NCBI GenBank assembly: GCA_900767605.1
Contig: CAAFZT010000058.1
Coordinates: 1 to 20,753, forward strand
Origin: Bacilli bacterium
GTDB lineage: Bacteria > Bacillota_I > Bacilli_A > RFN20 > CAG-826
Length of the DNA: 20,753 bases
Direction: 5' to 3'
Below are positions 1 through 7,889 of this stretch, piece after piece. Within the stretch, counting starts at the first letter, position 1; each line of letters starts with the position of its first letter. Both the position numbers and the translations under genes were made by a program. The notes under the pieces are model-generated. The model was given only the letters and a program-made list of their open reading frames with translations. It was not told the origin of the DNA and made no database searches.

Positions 1-113
1 ACCCCTTGTGTTCAGGGAAGCATCCATTTGCAAGCTCGCTAAATGATGTTTAATATTTTGTCAGAATTGTCCAACAAATGGGTAACGCATCACGAAGGCG
101 GTTCTTTTTCGTA
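1..113. other. Window edge, no gene seen
   Basis: This is the sequence downstream of the minus-strand ATPase that ends at 114. I see no convincing ORF, RNA gene or hairpin-plus-T-run terminator here. Confidence 0.5.
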
Positions 114-1166
114 TCAATAGAATTCTTTCATCAACAGGACGTATTCCCTAAATCGGGGCAAAGCAAAGTCAATCACACCCCAACCGGCTTTCGCGATAAC
201 TCCTTTTTTGAGCAATTTATCGCGATACTGAGACATGCTTTCCTTGGAGATGCTGAGTTCCTGCATGATTTCGGCGATGCCCCCTGTTTTGGAAGAGGCC
301 AAGGCATTGACGATTTTCTTTTCCGTTGCCGGCAAATCGTAATAGATCTTTTCGTATACGTAGTCCCTTAAATAACGATTAAAGGATTCTAAAATAGCAT
401 CGTCGACTTCTTTTTTGCCGCTTTCGAACATGATGTAGCCCAGGGCTTGATAGGCAAAAGCATACCCTTTGGTTAGCTGAGCCATGGATATGGCAACATC
501 TCGGCTTACTCCCAAAGCAGAAATAAAGGATTCGGCGACATTTACTAAGCCTAAAGGACTCACATAGACTCGCATCGCCCGATACAAGAAGGTTAACGAT
601 TTCTTGTTCAAGAGATTCCTAACGTTTTCAAATAGCCCAGACATCAATAAAAACAACGGGAAGTTTTTACGGATGAGGATTTGGAACTGCAAAGCAAACG
701 TCTTCACGAACGGGGTGGAAGACACATCATCGACACAGACTAGAATCCGTTTGCCTTTCTTGGTTAAATAACCAAGCAATCTTTCCAAGAAAGTCACGAT
801 ATTGGATATCGGCTCATTTCCCGAAACGGAGAAAGAGATTCCATGAAAGGAAAAGGAGAATTCCTTTTTCAAAAACTTAATCTTGAGATTGGCTTGCTCA
901 TATAAACTGCCGGCGAGATATTCCAACATATCCGTCTCTGGATTTAATTCCACGACAATCCAATCATCCCGTTTCTCAAAATATTTAGCCAGGCAAGACA
1001 AAAGAACGGTTTTGCCGGATCCACGAACCCCCGTGATTAAATAAGTAGAAGAAACGGGATTTGGCGAAGAAAAACTATTTTTGATTTCGTCAAATTGATT
1101 AACGTTACGAATTAACATCTTCGGTTCTTGCCCGAATGATAAGGTAAAAGGATTAATATTCATCAT
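114..1166 (-). CDS. AAA-type ATP-binding protein with C-terminal winged helix
   Basis: The product is a 350-residue P-loop ATPase. Residues 46-53 (GVRGSGKT) form the Walker A motif and residues 141-147 (ILVCVDD) a Walker B with two acidic residues. An alpha-helical lid follows, and residues about 278-340 look like a winged helix-turn-helix (LPATEKKIVNALA, then ELSISKESMSQYRDKLLKKGVI). The start is the first of two ATGs, with GGAGG six bases upstream; the second ATG is the next codon. The architecture is common among gut Bacillota and resembles the AAA and winged-helix combinations of STAND or archaeal-type ATPases, which often act as regulators or with toxin-like partners. No partner is evident and the function is unknown. 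Three copies of the octamer TCATACTT precede it, so autoregulation is possible. I see no signal peptide or membrane segment. Confidence 0.85.
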   Translation of the reverse strand: MMNINPFTLSFGQEPKMLIRNVNQFDEIKNSFSSPNPVSSTYLITGVRGSGKTVLLSCLAKYFEKRDDWIVVELNPETDMLEYLAGSLYEQANLKIKFLKKEFSFSFHGISFSVSGNEPISNIVTFLERLLGYLTKKGKRILVCVDDVSSTPFVKTFALQFQILIRKNFPLFLLMSGLFENVRNLLNKKSLTFLYRAMRVYVSPLGLVNVAESFISALGVSRDVAISMAQLTKGYAFAYQALGYIMFESGKKEVDDAILESFNRYLRDYVYEKIYYDLPATEKKIVNALASSKTGGIAEIMQELSISKESMSQYRDKLLKKGVIAKAGWGVIDFALPRFREYVLLMKEFY

Positions 1167-1179
1167 TTAATACCTCCAT

Positions 1180-1216
1180 TCATACTTTCAATTTCCATTC
1201 ATACTTCATCATACTT
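1180..1216. repeat. Three direct octamer repeats upstream of the ATPase gene
   Basis: TCATACTT occurs at 1180-1187, 1199-1206 and 1209-1216. Two copies extend to the 12-mer CCATTCATACTT (1176-1187 and 1195-1206). Spacings of 19 and 10 bases put the copies on roughly the same helix face. A minus-strand TATGAT (1213-1208) could be a -10 box, which would place the repeats around the transcription start. An operator is inferred. Confidence 0.5.
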
Positions 1217-1256
1217 TTTGTTTGTAACGCAACGAAAAGCGTTAGGAATAACTTCA

Positions 1257-2468
1257 TCAACTTAAATGAATATCGACTTTCCCAAGCAAGAAATCCACGA
1301 TGTTCAAATGCGTAATTCCATCGCGAGACATATCGATTGCATCTAGCGACATCACATATTTGGGCGCGCCATCCCTAATGGGGCTGAAAGCACCGAATTC
1401 TCGATCAATGGTTTCTTGCTGCTCCATCGTAAGCGCAACCTGGATAAAGCATTTCTTGCCATTTTTACAAGCAACAAAATCCACTTCGCCTTTATACGTT
1501 TTGCCAACATATACCTCATAATCCCTCGATAGCAACTCGATTAGAATCACGTTTTCTAGGAATCTACCACGGTCATAAGAATCTCCGCTAGAACAGATAT
1601 ACCTCATTCCATTGTCAATCGCATAGTACTTAGGATTGGACTTTAAGACCGCTTTCCCGGCAATGTTGTAACGATAGATGGGCTTAATCAAAAAGCTGCT
1701 TTCCAATTTTTCCAAATAGCCGTAGATCGTGGCCGTGGAGCAATCCTCTTTCCCTTCCGTTTTTAAATAATTGCCAATTTTTTCGGGATTAAAGTCACAC
1801 CCTGCGTTTAACAGGACGTATTTTGCAACCTTGAGGAATTTGGTCTTCTCCATTTTGGAGTCACGGGCAAAAATGTCCTTGCGGCAAATATTGTCAAATA
1901 GTTCCTTAAGGTAATCTCGTTCCGCTTTCTCGTCGGAGATATCGAACCGCAGAGGGTAACCACCCAAACGAAGATAATTGCCAAATTCTATCGGTTCTCT
2001 ATTTTGCTTTTTTGCATATTCATTGGCTTCGGAAAAGGTGAAGGGATAGATGGTGAATTCGATGATGCGTCCCGTTAACAAAGTGGAGATCTCGCTAGAA
2101 AGCATCTTGGAGTTCGATCCAGTAATGAAAATAGAACAATCAAAGGATACTCGAAAAGAATTCACGGCTTTTTCAAAGGATTGAACGTGCTGGATTTCAT
2201 CGAAAAAGAGATACTGCTTATTCGAGCCTTTGTGGCTTAGAACATAGTGGTTTAACTTTTTATAGTCATCGATGTCGTCAAAACGTAAATCCTCAAAATT
2301 CAAATAGAGAATATCGTTGTCCTGGACTCCTTTGGCCTTTAATTCTTGAATGATTTGTTCGATGACCTTTGATTTCCCAGCTCTTCGAGAACCCGTCAAA
2401 ACCTTGATGATGTCCGCGTCGTAAAAGGGGCGGATTCTTGCTAAGCAATTCTCACGATTTAATAACAT
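1257..2468 (-). CDS. DUF4143-family AAA ATPase
   Basis: The product is a 403-residue ATPase of the AAA_14/DUF4143 type. Walker A is at residues 26-33 (GSRRAGKS), Walker B at 87-91 (LFFDE), a sensor-1-like strand near 113-118 (IFITGSN), and an arginine follows in LLTGR (134). The C-terminal DUF4143 part includes GEVDFVACKNGKKCFIQVA (327-345), which resembles a PD-(D/E)XK fold lacking the usual final E-x-K residues. The ATG at 2468 is preferred because GAGG lies about nine bases upstream. An in-frame TTG at 2516 would add 16 residues but has no ribosome binding site. These proteins are numerous in gut and oral bacteria and their biological role is mostly unknown. The downstream ATPase gene is 90 bp away with its own putative operator, so they are probably separate units. 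Confidence 0.88.
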   Translation of the reverse strand: MLLNRENCLARIRPFYDADIIKVLTGSRRAGKSKVIEQIIQELKAKGVQDNDILYLNFEDLRFDDIDDYKKLNHYVLSHKGSNKQYLFFDEIQHVQSFEKAVNSFRVSFDCSIFITGSNSKMLSSEISTLLTGRIIEFTIYPFTFSEANEYAKKQNREPIEFGNYLRLGGYPLRFDISDEKAERDYLKELFDNICRKDIFARDSKMEKTKFLKVAKYVLLNAGCDFNPEKIGNYLKTEGKEDCSTATIYGYLEKLESSFLIKPIYRYNIAGKAVLKSNPKYYAIDNGMRYICSSGDSYDRGRFLENVILIELLSRDYEVYVGKTYKGEVDFVACKNGKKCFIQVALTMEQQETIDREFGAFSPIRDGAPKYVMSLDAIDMSRDGITHLNIVDFLLGKVDIHLS

Positions 2469-2546
2469 GGTGGATAACCTCACCCCTATTATCCCTTCTG
2501 CCTTTAAAAATTTCAAATATTTTAAGTTTTTATAGGCTGATAGTAA

Positions 2547-2570
2547 AAAAGCCCGATAAAATGGGCTTTT
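2547..2570. terminator. Bidirectional Rho-independent terminator
   Basis: AAAAGCCC (2547-2554), an 8-base loop and GGGCTTTT (2563-2570) form a perfect 8-bp stem with A/T runs on both sides. It lies 15 bases after the minus-strand P-type ATPase stop and would end that transcript. It also isolates the DUF4143 gene. Confidence 0.85.
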
Positions 2571-2584
2571 CTCACTTTGTTAAA

Positions 2585-4495
2585 TTAACGAATTTTTCGT
2601 CTTAATAACCCCATGGTGATAAGAATTAAGACCATCGTTAACCCCGTATCCGCTAAAACGGCAATCCACATGGGGAATCCAGGAAGGAAGATGGAAAGGA
2701 GAAGAATCGTTAATTTCACGCATAAGGAGAAGATTATATTGAAGAGGACCTGCCCACGAACCTTTGATGCGATCGATAAGGCAAACGCAAGCTTCAAGGG
2801 ATTATCATCCATGATCACAACATCCGCGTTATCGATAGCAAGGTCGCTTCCTGCTCCACCCATTGCAATACCCACATCAGAAACGGCGATGGAAGCTGCG
2901 TCGTTAATCCCATCCCCCATATAGGCGACGGCTTGATCCGCGACTTGGATTTTTTCTTGGAGCAATTTGGTTTTATCTTGGGGCAATAATTCCGCGTGAT
3001 ATTCATCTAACCCAAGCTCTTGGCTGACTCCTGCTGCCACCGTCTCCTTATCCCCCGTCAACATGGTGATTTGGACTTTTGCTTGATGGAGGCGCTCCAC
3101 CATTTCTTTGGATTGGTTACGCAAGGTATCCCTGCAAACAAGGAATCCCCGATACTCATGGTTCGCCGCCACATAAACAATCGAACCCACCGCGTTCACG
3201 GTTTCAAACTCGACATTATTCTCTTCCAGCAGCCTTGCATTGCCGACCAATACTTCTTGGCCTTGATAGGTGCAGGCAATACCCCGTCCCGCCACCTCGG
3301 TATAAGAAGTTAAAAGGGATTCATCATAACTAGCCCCGTCTGCAAGTTTAATCGCCGTGGCGATAGGATGATTGCTACGGCTTTCGGCCGCTTTAGCCAG
3401 CTCTAGCAATTCTTCCTCCGAACCATGGATGGCTTTGGACTCGGACAAAACGAAATCCCCATTGGTTAACGTGCCGGTTTTATCCGTGACTAAATAACCA
3501 AGACGAGACAATTGATCAAAGACCGCCGCACCTTTGATGACGATGCCATTTTTCGAAGCTAGCCCGATTCCTGCAAAATAGGCCATTGGGACGGAAATCA
3601 CAATTGCGCAGGGGCAAGAGATGATCAAAACATTCAAGGAACGGTAAATCCAAGTTTCCCAGATCGCCCCATTACCCATTCCTAAGAATAAAGGGGGCAC
3701 TACGGCGATTAAAACCGCAAGACAAACAACAATGGGGGTATACCAGGTGGCGAACTGATCCACGAAACGGGTGGCTTTCGATTTGCTCTCCGCACCCTCT
3801 TCGATGAGCTCGAGAATCTTAGAGACCGTGTTGTCTTTGTATTCACGCTTCACCAAAACCACGATGGAGCCTTCTTTGAGAATTGTTCCCGCGTTCACGT
3901 CCTCGTTTAATTTCTTTTCCACAGGGATCGATTCCCCGGTTAAAGAAGACATATCAAGGTGTCCATTTCCTTCGATGATCGTTCCATCCGCGGGTAAAAT
4001 CTCTCCTACGCGGACCAAAACCTTATCCCCGATTTGAAGGGATTTCGGATCCACGTCCTTTGTGGATTCGCCTTGAACCAAGTGGGCAACGCTTGCCCGA
4101 AGTCCAACAGCATCACGAATCGCCTTATGGGATTTGGCGTCCGCGACATCTTCTAATAATTCTCCGATTTGGAATAAGAACATGACCGCGATGCCTTCAA
4201 TGAATTCATTGGCTTCCGGGCCGAAGGCGCGAATGGCAAAGGCGCCAACCGAAGCAATAATCATCAAGAATTCTTCGTTGAAGACATGATGTTCTTTCAC
4301 GATATCTTCTACGGCTTCGATCAATACGTCATAAGCAAGGATGAGCCAAGCAATCCCCATGACGAGGAGATTGACCCATAAGGGGAAACGAGATTCGTTG
4401 AAATAAAAATATCCTGCTGCGGCGATACCTCCGCCTACAACCAAACGAGCAATCTTGATCCAGAATTCTTTGTTGAAGATGCTTTCTTCTTCCAT
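2585..4495 (-). CDS. Zn/Cd/Pb-transporting P1B-type ATPase
   Basis: The product is a 636-residue heavy-metal exporter of the ZntA/CadA group, acting in the cytoplasmic membrane. It has TGES (186-189, actuator), the metal-binding CPC in a membrane helix (294-296), DKTGT (338-342, with the phosphorylated Asp), the HP motif of heavy-metal ATPases (376-377) and GDGIND (527-532). A lysine in the penultimate helix (about 594) and ADTG in the last helix (about 615-618) match the P1B-2 signature for Zn2+, Cd2+ and Pb2+. Unlike CadA or ZntA, it has no N-terminal cysteine-containing HMA domain. The start at 4495 is chosen because GGAGG lies eight bases upstream. An ATG 30 bases further upstream lacks a ribosome binding site and falls inside an operator palindrome. 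Regulation by an ArsR/SmtB-type metal sensor is inferred from two operators; no sensor gene is in the window. Confidence 0.95.
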   Translation of the reverse strand: MEEESIFNKEFWIKIARLVVGGGIAAAGYFYFNESRFPLWVNLLVMGIAWLILAYDVLIEAVEDIVKEHHVFNEEFLMIIASVGAFAIRAFGPEANEFIEGIAVMFLFQIGELLEDVADAKSHKAIRDAVGLRASVAHLVQGESTKDVDPKSLQIGDKVLVRVGEILPADGTIIEGNGHLDMSSLTGESIPVEKKLNEDVNAGTILKEGSIVVLVKREYKDNTVSKILELIEEGAESKSKATRFVDQFATWYTPIVVCLAVLIAVVPPLFLGMGNGAIWETWIYRSLNVLIISCPCAIVISVPMAYFAGIGLASKNGIVIKGAAVFDQLSRLGYLVTDKTGTLTNGDFVLSESKAIHGSEEELLELAKAAESRSNHPIATAIKLADGASYDESLLTSYTEVAGRGIACTYQGQEVLVGNARLLEENNVEFETVNAVGSIVYVAANHEYRGFLVCRDTLRNQSKEMVERLHQAKVQITMLTGDKETVAAGVSQELGLDEYHAELLPQDKTKLLQEKIQVADQAVAYMGDGINDAASIAVSDVGIAMGGAGSDLAIDNADVVIMDDNPLKLAFALSIASKVRGQVLFNIIFSLCVKLTILLLSIFLPGFPMWIAVLADTGLTMVLILITMGLLRRKIR

Positions 4496-4510
4496 GGCGT
4501 TATCCTCCAA

Positions 4511-4532
4511 GATATGAACGGCCATTCATATC
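4511..4532. promoter_or_regulatory. SmtB/CzrA-like operator, proximal copy
   Basis: GATATGAA-N6-TTCATATC, with perfect 8-bp arms, lies between the transcription start and the ribosome binding site of the metal ATPase. The TGAA-N6-TTCA core matches operators known for ArsR/SmtB metal sensors. Confidence 0.8.
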
Positions 4533-4541
4533 ATCAGGCAT

Positions 4542-4570
4542 ATTATATGAATGGATTTTCATATGTTCAA
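4542..4570 (-). promoter_or_regulatory. Promoter of the metal ATPase gene
   Basis: On the minus strand, -35 TTGAAC (4570-4565) and -10 TATAAT (4547-4542) are 17 bases apart, close to the sigma-A consensus. Confidence 0.85.
4545..4564. promoter_or_regulatory. SmtB/CzrA-like operator, within the promoter spacer
   Basis: ATATGAATGGATTTTCATAT has 7-bp arms around six bases and the same core as the copy at 4511-4532. It fills the spacer between -35 and -10 and overlaps the -10 box, so an apo-repressor bound here would block RNA polymerase. Derepression by Zn or Cd is inferred from the family. Confidence 0.82.
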
Positions 4571-4653
4571 GGATTATTAGAAATAATTGAACTTGAGGGA
4601 TTAAACAATCGAATGGGAACCGTTCAATCGGTATCGATAAACCGTTTTTTACG

Positions 4654-4683
4654 TTGAAAAATATCTTACATACTTTGTATGAT
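4654..4683 (+). promoter_or_regulatory. Promoter of the oxidoreductase-hypA operon
   Basis: -35 TTGAAA (4654-4659), an 18-base spacer and -10 TATGAT (4678-4683) are followed by a GAGGAG ribosome binding site (4697-4702) eight bases before the ATG at 4711. Just upstream is a short ACCG/CGGT/ACCG arrangement (4619-4644) ending in six Ts, possibly an operator or weak hairpin. Confidence 0.65.
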
Positions 4684-4710
4684 GTTCAAAATTATTGAGG
4701 AGAATGGAAC

Positions 4711-7521
4711 ATGAAATTTGAAGATGTTACCAACGTATATCCTGGCAAAGAGGCGTATCCCGAGAAAGAACGCCCCTTAATTTTGAAACTAGGACAAAAA
4801 ATCACCGACCGTAAATTCCGCAAGGTCAATTACAAGGATCCGGAATATTATGGCTTGGCCGCTTTCGTCAGCGACGAAGAGGCCGAAATCGCCCTCAAGA
4901 TGAAACTCCGCCAGGAATATTCGATCGAGGAGATGCTGAAACTCACGAAGAAACTGGGATATAGCCAAAAGGAACTCGAAGACAAATTGTTCAATATGGG
5001 CTATACGGGCTTAATCGAATGGCATTATCACGAAGTCGATGGAGAACGGAAAAAGTATTATGTCCTCCCCCGTTTTGTCATGGGAAGCGCCGAATTCTCC
5101 AACATGAGAAAAGAGCAAATCACGGAGAAGCCCCAAATCGCCCGTTTCTTCGAACGCATGACTTTTGATCCCCTCAATGGCTTAACCCCGATGATTCCTC
5201 CAGGAGGTGCGGGAATCGGCATGCACGTCATCCCGGTAGAAAAAGCGATTGAGCATGAAACGAGTTCCATCGATTTAGAACACATCACCCATTGGTTAGA
5301 TAAATACGAAGGGCATATCGCCGCTTCCGCCTGCTCCTGCACGATGTGCGAGGAAGTACTAGGAATGGGTTCAGGACGCGATCCGGAAGATTGGTGCATC
5401 GCCGTCGGCGACATGGCCGATTATTGCGTCGATGCCCAAAAAGCCCATTACATCACCAAGGAAAAAGCCTTGGAGATTTTCCAAAAAGCGGAAAAGAACG
5501 GATACGTCCATCAAATTTCCAATAACGATGGCCCAAATAAAATCATCGGCATCTGCAATTGCGACCCCAAGGTTTGCCATGCGTTGCGCACCTCTCAATT
5601 ATTCAATACCCCGAACTTGTCCCGCAGCGCCTATGTCGCCCACGTGGAGAAATCCAAATGCGTCGCCTGCGGACGTTGCGTGGAATATTGCCCGGCCGGC
5701 GCGGTGAAGCTTGGTCAAAAGCTTTGCCTCAAAGATCGTAGTGAAGTCCAATATCCCAAGATTGAGGACCCCGCGAACACCAAGTGGGATCGTTCCAAAT
5801 GGAGCGAAGCCTATAACGATACCAATCGCATCAATTGCTATCCTAGCGGCACCGCTCCCTGCAAGACCGCTTGCCCCGCTCACATCGCCATTCAAGGCTA
5901 TCTCAAATTAGCGGCCCAAGGTCGTTATGAAGACGCGTTGGCTTTGATTAAAAAGAACAACCCCTTCCCCGCGGTTTGTGGACGCATCTGCAACAAGCGT
6001 TGCGAAGAAGCCTGCACCCGTGGAACGATTGACCAAGCGATTGCGATCGACGCGGTCAAGAAATTCTTGGCCGAAAGGGATTTAGACCCCAAAACCCGTT
6101 TCATCCCCGAGAAGGAAATCCCCTCGGCGGTGGACGGATTCGAATTTAAAGAAAAGATTGCCATCATTGGCGCGGGTCCTGCCGGATTAAGTGCGGCCTA
6201 TTTCCTGGCATTGAAAGGCTACCGTCCCACCGTCTTTGAAAAGAGCCCCCTCCCTGGAGGCATGCTCCGTTATGGAATCCCCTCCTATAAATTAGAGAAA
6301 ACGATTATCGACGCCGAAATCGAAGTCATGAAGGAATTGGGCGTTGAGATTCGTTGTGGCATCGAAGTCGGCAAAGACATCACGATCGAGGAACTCAAGA
6401 AACAAGGCTACTGCGCCTTCTATCTTGCCATCGGCTGCCAAGGCGGTCGCCGTCCGGGTGTTCTTAACGAGAATGCGGAAGGATGCGAAATCGCCGTGGA
6501 CTTCTTGCGCGATGCAACAAGCCATCAAGACCAAAAGATCGATGGGGATGTTGTGGTTGTCGGCGGAGGTAACGTCGCGATTGACTGCGCTCGCGTCGCT
6601 AGCCGCTTTCACCCCAGCAAGGTCACGATGGTTTGCTTAGAGACCAAAGAAGAAATGCCCGCTTCGAAGCTAGAGCAGCAAGAAGCCGAAGAAGAAGGCG
6701 TTAATATCCTTTGCTCCTATGGGCCCAAAGAAATCAAAGTGGACGAAAAAGGGCATGTGTCCTCCATCGTTTTCAAAAAATGCATCCAAACCAAGGATCC
6801 GCAAACCGGACGTTTCGCTCCGCTATATAACGAAGAGGAGACGATCGAATTACCCGCAAGCCGCGTGATCTTCGCAATTGGCCAATCGATCGTTTGGGGT
6901 GACTTGCTAAAAGGAACCAGCGTCGAAACCAAGCCCAACGGGGCTCCGCTAGCAGAACCTTATACCTACCGGACCAAAGATCCCCAAATTGTCGTGGGTG
7001 GAGACGTCTTCACCGGACCGAAGTTTGTGATTGATGCAATTGCCGCGGGCAAGATGGCCGCGGACTCCTTGCATCGCATCGCTCATCCGGGAACAAGCAA
7101 AGACGAAGGCATCAACAAGATGGAATTCGTCGCCTTGGATACGAATAACATCTTTATCGATGACTATGATCATTCCGCCCGTCAAGAGGAAGGATTAGAC
7201 GGCTCGATCGATGCGAAGAAGAGCTTCCGCGATGCTAGAAAAACCTTAACCGAGGAACAGGTGAAGATCGAAACCGCCCGTTGTTTGGGATGCGGTGCCT
7301 CGATTGTTGATACCAACAAGTGCATCGGCTGCGGCATCTGCACGACCAAATGCGAATTCGACGCGATTCATTTAACCCGCGATATCCCAGCGGCCTCCGT
7401 TATGGTGCCCTGCGAAGATACGATGAAGCAGGTGTTCCCGTATATGATTAAGCGTCAATTCGCGATTAAGAGGCATCAACGCGAATTAAAGAAGCAAGCG
7501 AAACAAGCCTTGAAGAAATAA
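4711..7521 (+). CDS. Multidomain Fe-S/FAD NAD(P)-dependent oxidoreductase with GltD-like core
   Basis: The product has 936 residues and is probably a cytosolic electron-transfer enzyme. Residues 1-300 form a cysteine-rich module (C208, C210, C213, C229, C239, then C282, C284, C289) resembling the CxC...ICNC domain that precedes ferredoxins in some anaerobe proteins. A [4Fe-4S] ferredoxin motif follows (C317, C320, C323, C327). A glutamate-synthase-small-subunit-like part then has Fe-S cysteines at 376-388 and 423-435, an FAD-binding GAGPAG (487-492) and an NAD(P)-binding GGGNVAIDCAR (618-628). A C-terminal ferredoxin domain carries cysteines at 858, 861, 871, 874, 877 and 881. GltD-like proteins fused to ferredoxins usually move electrons between NAD(P)H and ferredoxin or a partner enzyme. 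No glutamate synthase large subunit is present. The natural partner and reaction are unknown; the hypA-like gene follows directly. Confidence 0.88.
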   Translation: MKFEDVTNVYPGKEAYPEKERPLILKLGQKITDRKFRKVNYKDPEYYGLAAFVSDEEAEIALKMKLRQEYSIEEMLKLTKKLGYSQKELEDKLFNMGYTGLIEWHYHEVDGERKKYYVLPRFVMGSAEFSNMRKEQITEKPQIARFFERMTFDPLNGLTPMIPPGGAGIGMHVIPVEKAIEHETSSIDLEHITHWLDKYEGHIAASACSCTMCEEVLGMGSGRDPEDWCIAVGDMADYCVDAQKAHYITKEKALEIFQKAEKNGYVHQISNNDGPNKIIGICNCDPKVCHALRTSQLFNTPNLSRSAYVAHVEKSKCVACGRCVEYCPAGAVKLGQKLCLKDRSEVQYPKIEDPANTKWDRSKWSEAYNDTNRINCYPSGTAPCKTACPAHIAIQGYLKLAAQGRYEDALALIKKNNPFPAVCGRICNKRCEEACTRGTIDQAIAIDAVKKFLAERDLDPKTRFIPEKEIPSAVDGFEFKEKIAIIGAGPAGLSAAYFLALKGYRPTVFEKSPLPGGMLRYGIPSYKLEKTIIDAEIEVMKELGVEIRCGIEVGKDITIEELKKQGYCAFYLAIGCQGGRRPGVLNENAEGCEIAVDFLRDATSHQDQKIDGDVVVVGGGNVAIDCARVASRFHPSKVTMVCLETKEEMPASKLEQQEAEEEGVNILCSYGPKEIKVDEKGHVSSIVFKKCIQTKDPQTGRFAPLYNEEETIELPASRVIFAIGQSIVWGDLLKGTSVETKPNGAPLAEPYTYRTKDPQIVVGGDVFTGPKFVIDAIAAGKMAADSLHRIAHPGTSKDEGINKMEFVALDTNNIFIDDYDHSARQEEGLDGSIDAKKSFRDARKTLTEEQVKIETARCLGCGASIVDTNKCIGCGICTTKCEFDAIHLTRDIPAASVMVPCEDTMKQVFPYMIKRQFAIKRHQRELKKQAKQALKK

Positions 7522-7866
7522 ATGCACGAGCTTTCGATTGTTTCTAACATCGCGGATACCTTGCATGATTTTTTCAAGGACAATCCGGTTCAAAAAGTCT
7601 ATTCCGTCACTTTATGCGTCGGCGATGTAAGCGGGGTCATCCCTTCTTACTTAACCGATGCATGGGGATGGTTTATGAAAGAGGATGAGATTCTAAAAGA
7701 TTCCGTCCTTAAGATTGAACCGATCCCCGCGGTTACTACCTGCTTAGACTGCAAGAAAGAATACGACACAATCCGTTATGCAAAAGTATGCCCTTATTGC
7801 AAAAGCGAGAACACGGTCCTCAAGCAAGGGAACGAACTCTATATCAAAGAAATCGAAGCGGAGTGA
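7522..7866 (+). CDS. hypA: HypA-like nickel/zinc metallochaperone
   Basis: The 114-residue product begins MHELSIV. In HypA, His2 with Glu3 binds nickel. Two CxxC pairs (C74/C77 and C90/C93) form the structural zinc site, and VTLCVGDVSGV matches the conserved HypA strand. Length is normal for HypA/HybF. Its ATG follows the stop codon of the oxidoreductase gene with no gap and no strong ribosome binding site of its own, so translation is probably coupled. HypA normally delivers nickel to [NiFe]-hydrogenase or urease, but no hydrogenase, urease or other hyp gene is in the window. It could serve a distant hydrogenase or have a different client connected with the upstream enzyme. A terminator overlaps the end of the gene. 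Confidence 0.9.
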   Translation: MHELSIVSNIADTLHDFFKDNPVQKVYSVTLCVGDVSGVIPSYLTDAWGWFMKEDEILKDSVLKIEPIPAVTTCLDCKKEYDTIRYAKVCPYCKSENTVLKQGNELYIKEIEAE

Positions 7867-7889
7867 GGTTATTCCTCCTCCGTTTTTTC
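7858..7889 (+). terminator. Terminator of the oxidoreductase-hypA operon
   Basis: The hypA 3' end, CGGAG-T-GAGG, can pair with CCTC-C-TCCG across a short loop with a small internal mismatch, followed by TTTTTT. The 3' arm and T-run lie inside the last codons of the convergent gene that ends at 7869. Confidence 0.6.

Noticed and set aside
1225..1242. Hairpin AACGC-N8-GCGTT after the DUF4143 gene as a terminator
   Set aside because: The stem is only 5 bp, and on the gene's strand it is followed by ACAAACAAA rather than a T-run.
4496..4525. Upstream ATG adding ten residues to the metal ATPase
   Set aside because: There is no ribosome binding site, and it falls inside the operator palindrome. 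The ATG at 4495 has GGAGG at good spacing.
5058..7185. Several ORFs of 60-118 codons in other frames of the oxidoreductase gene
   Set aside because: All overlap a single 936-codon gene with clear domains, and none has a ribosome binding site or protein-like motif.
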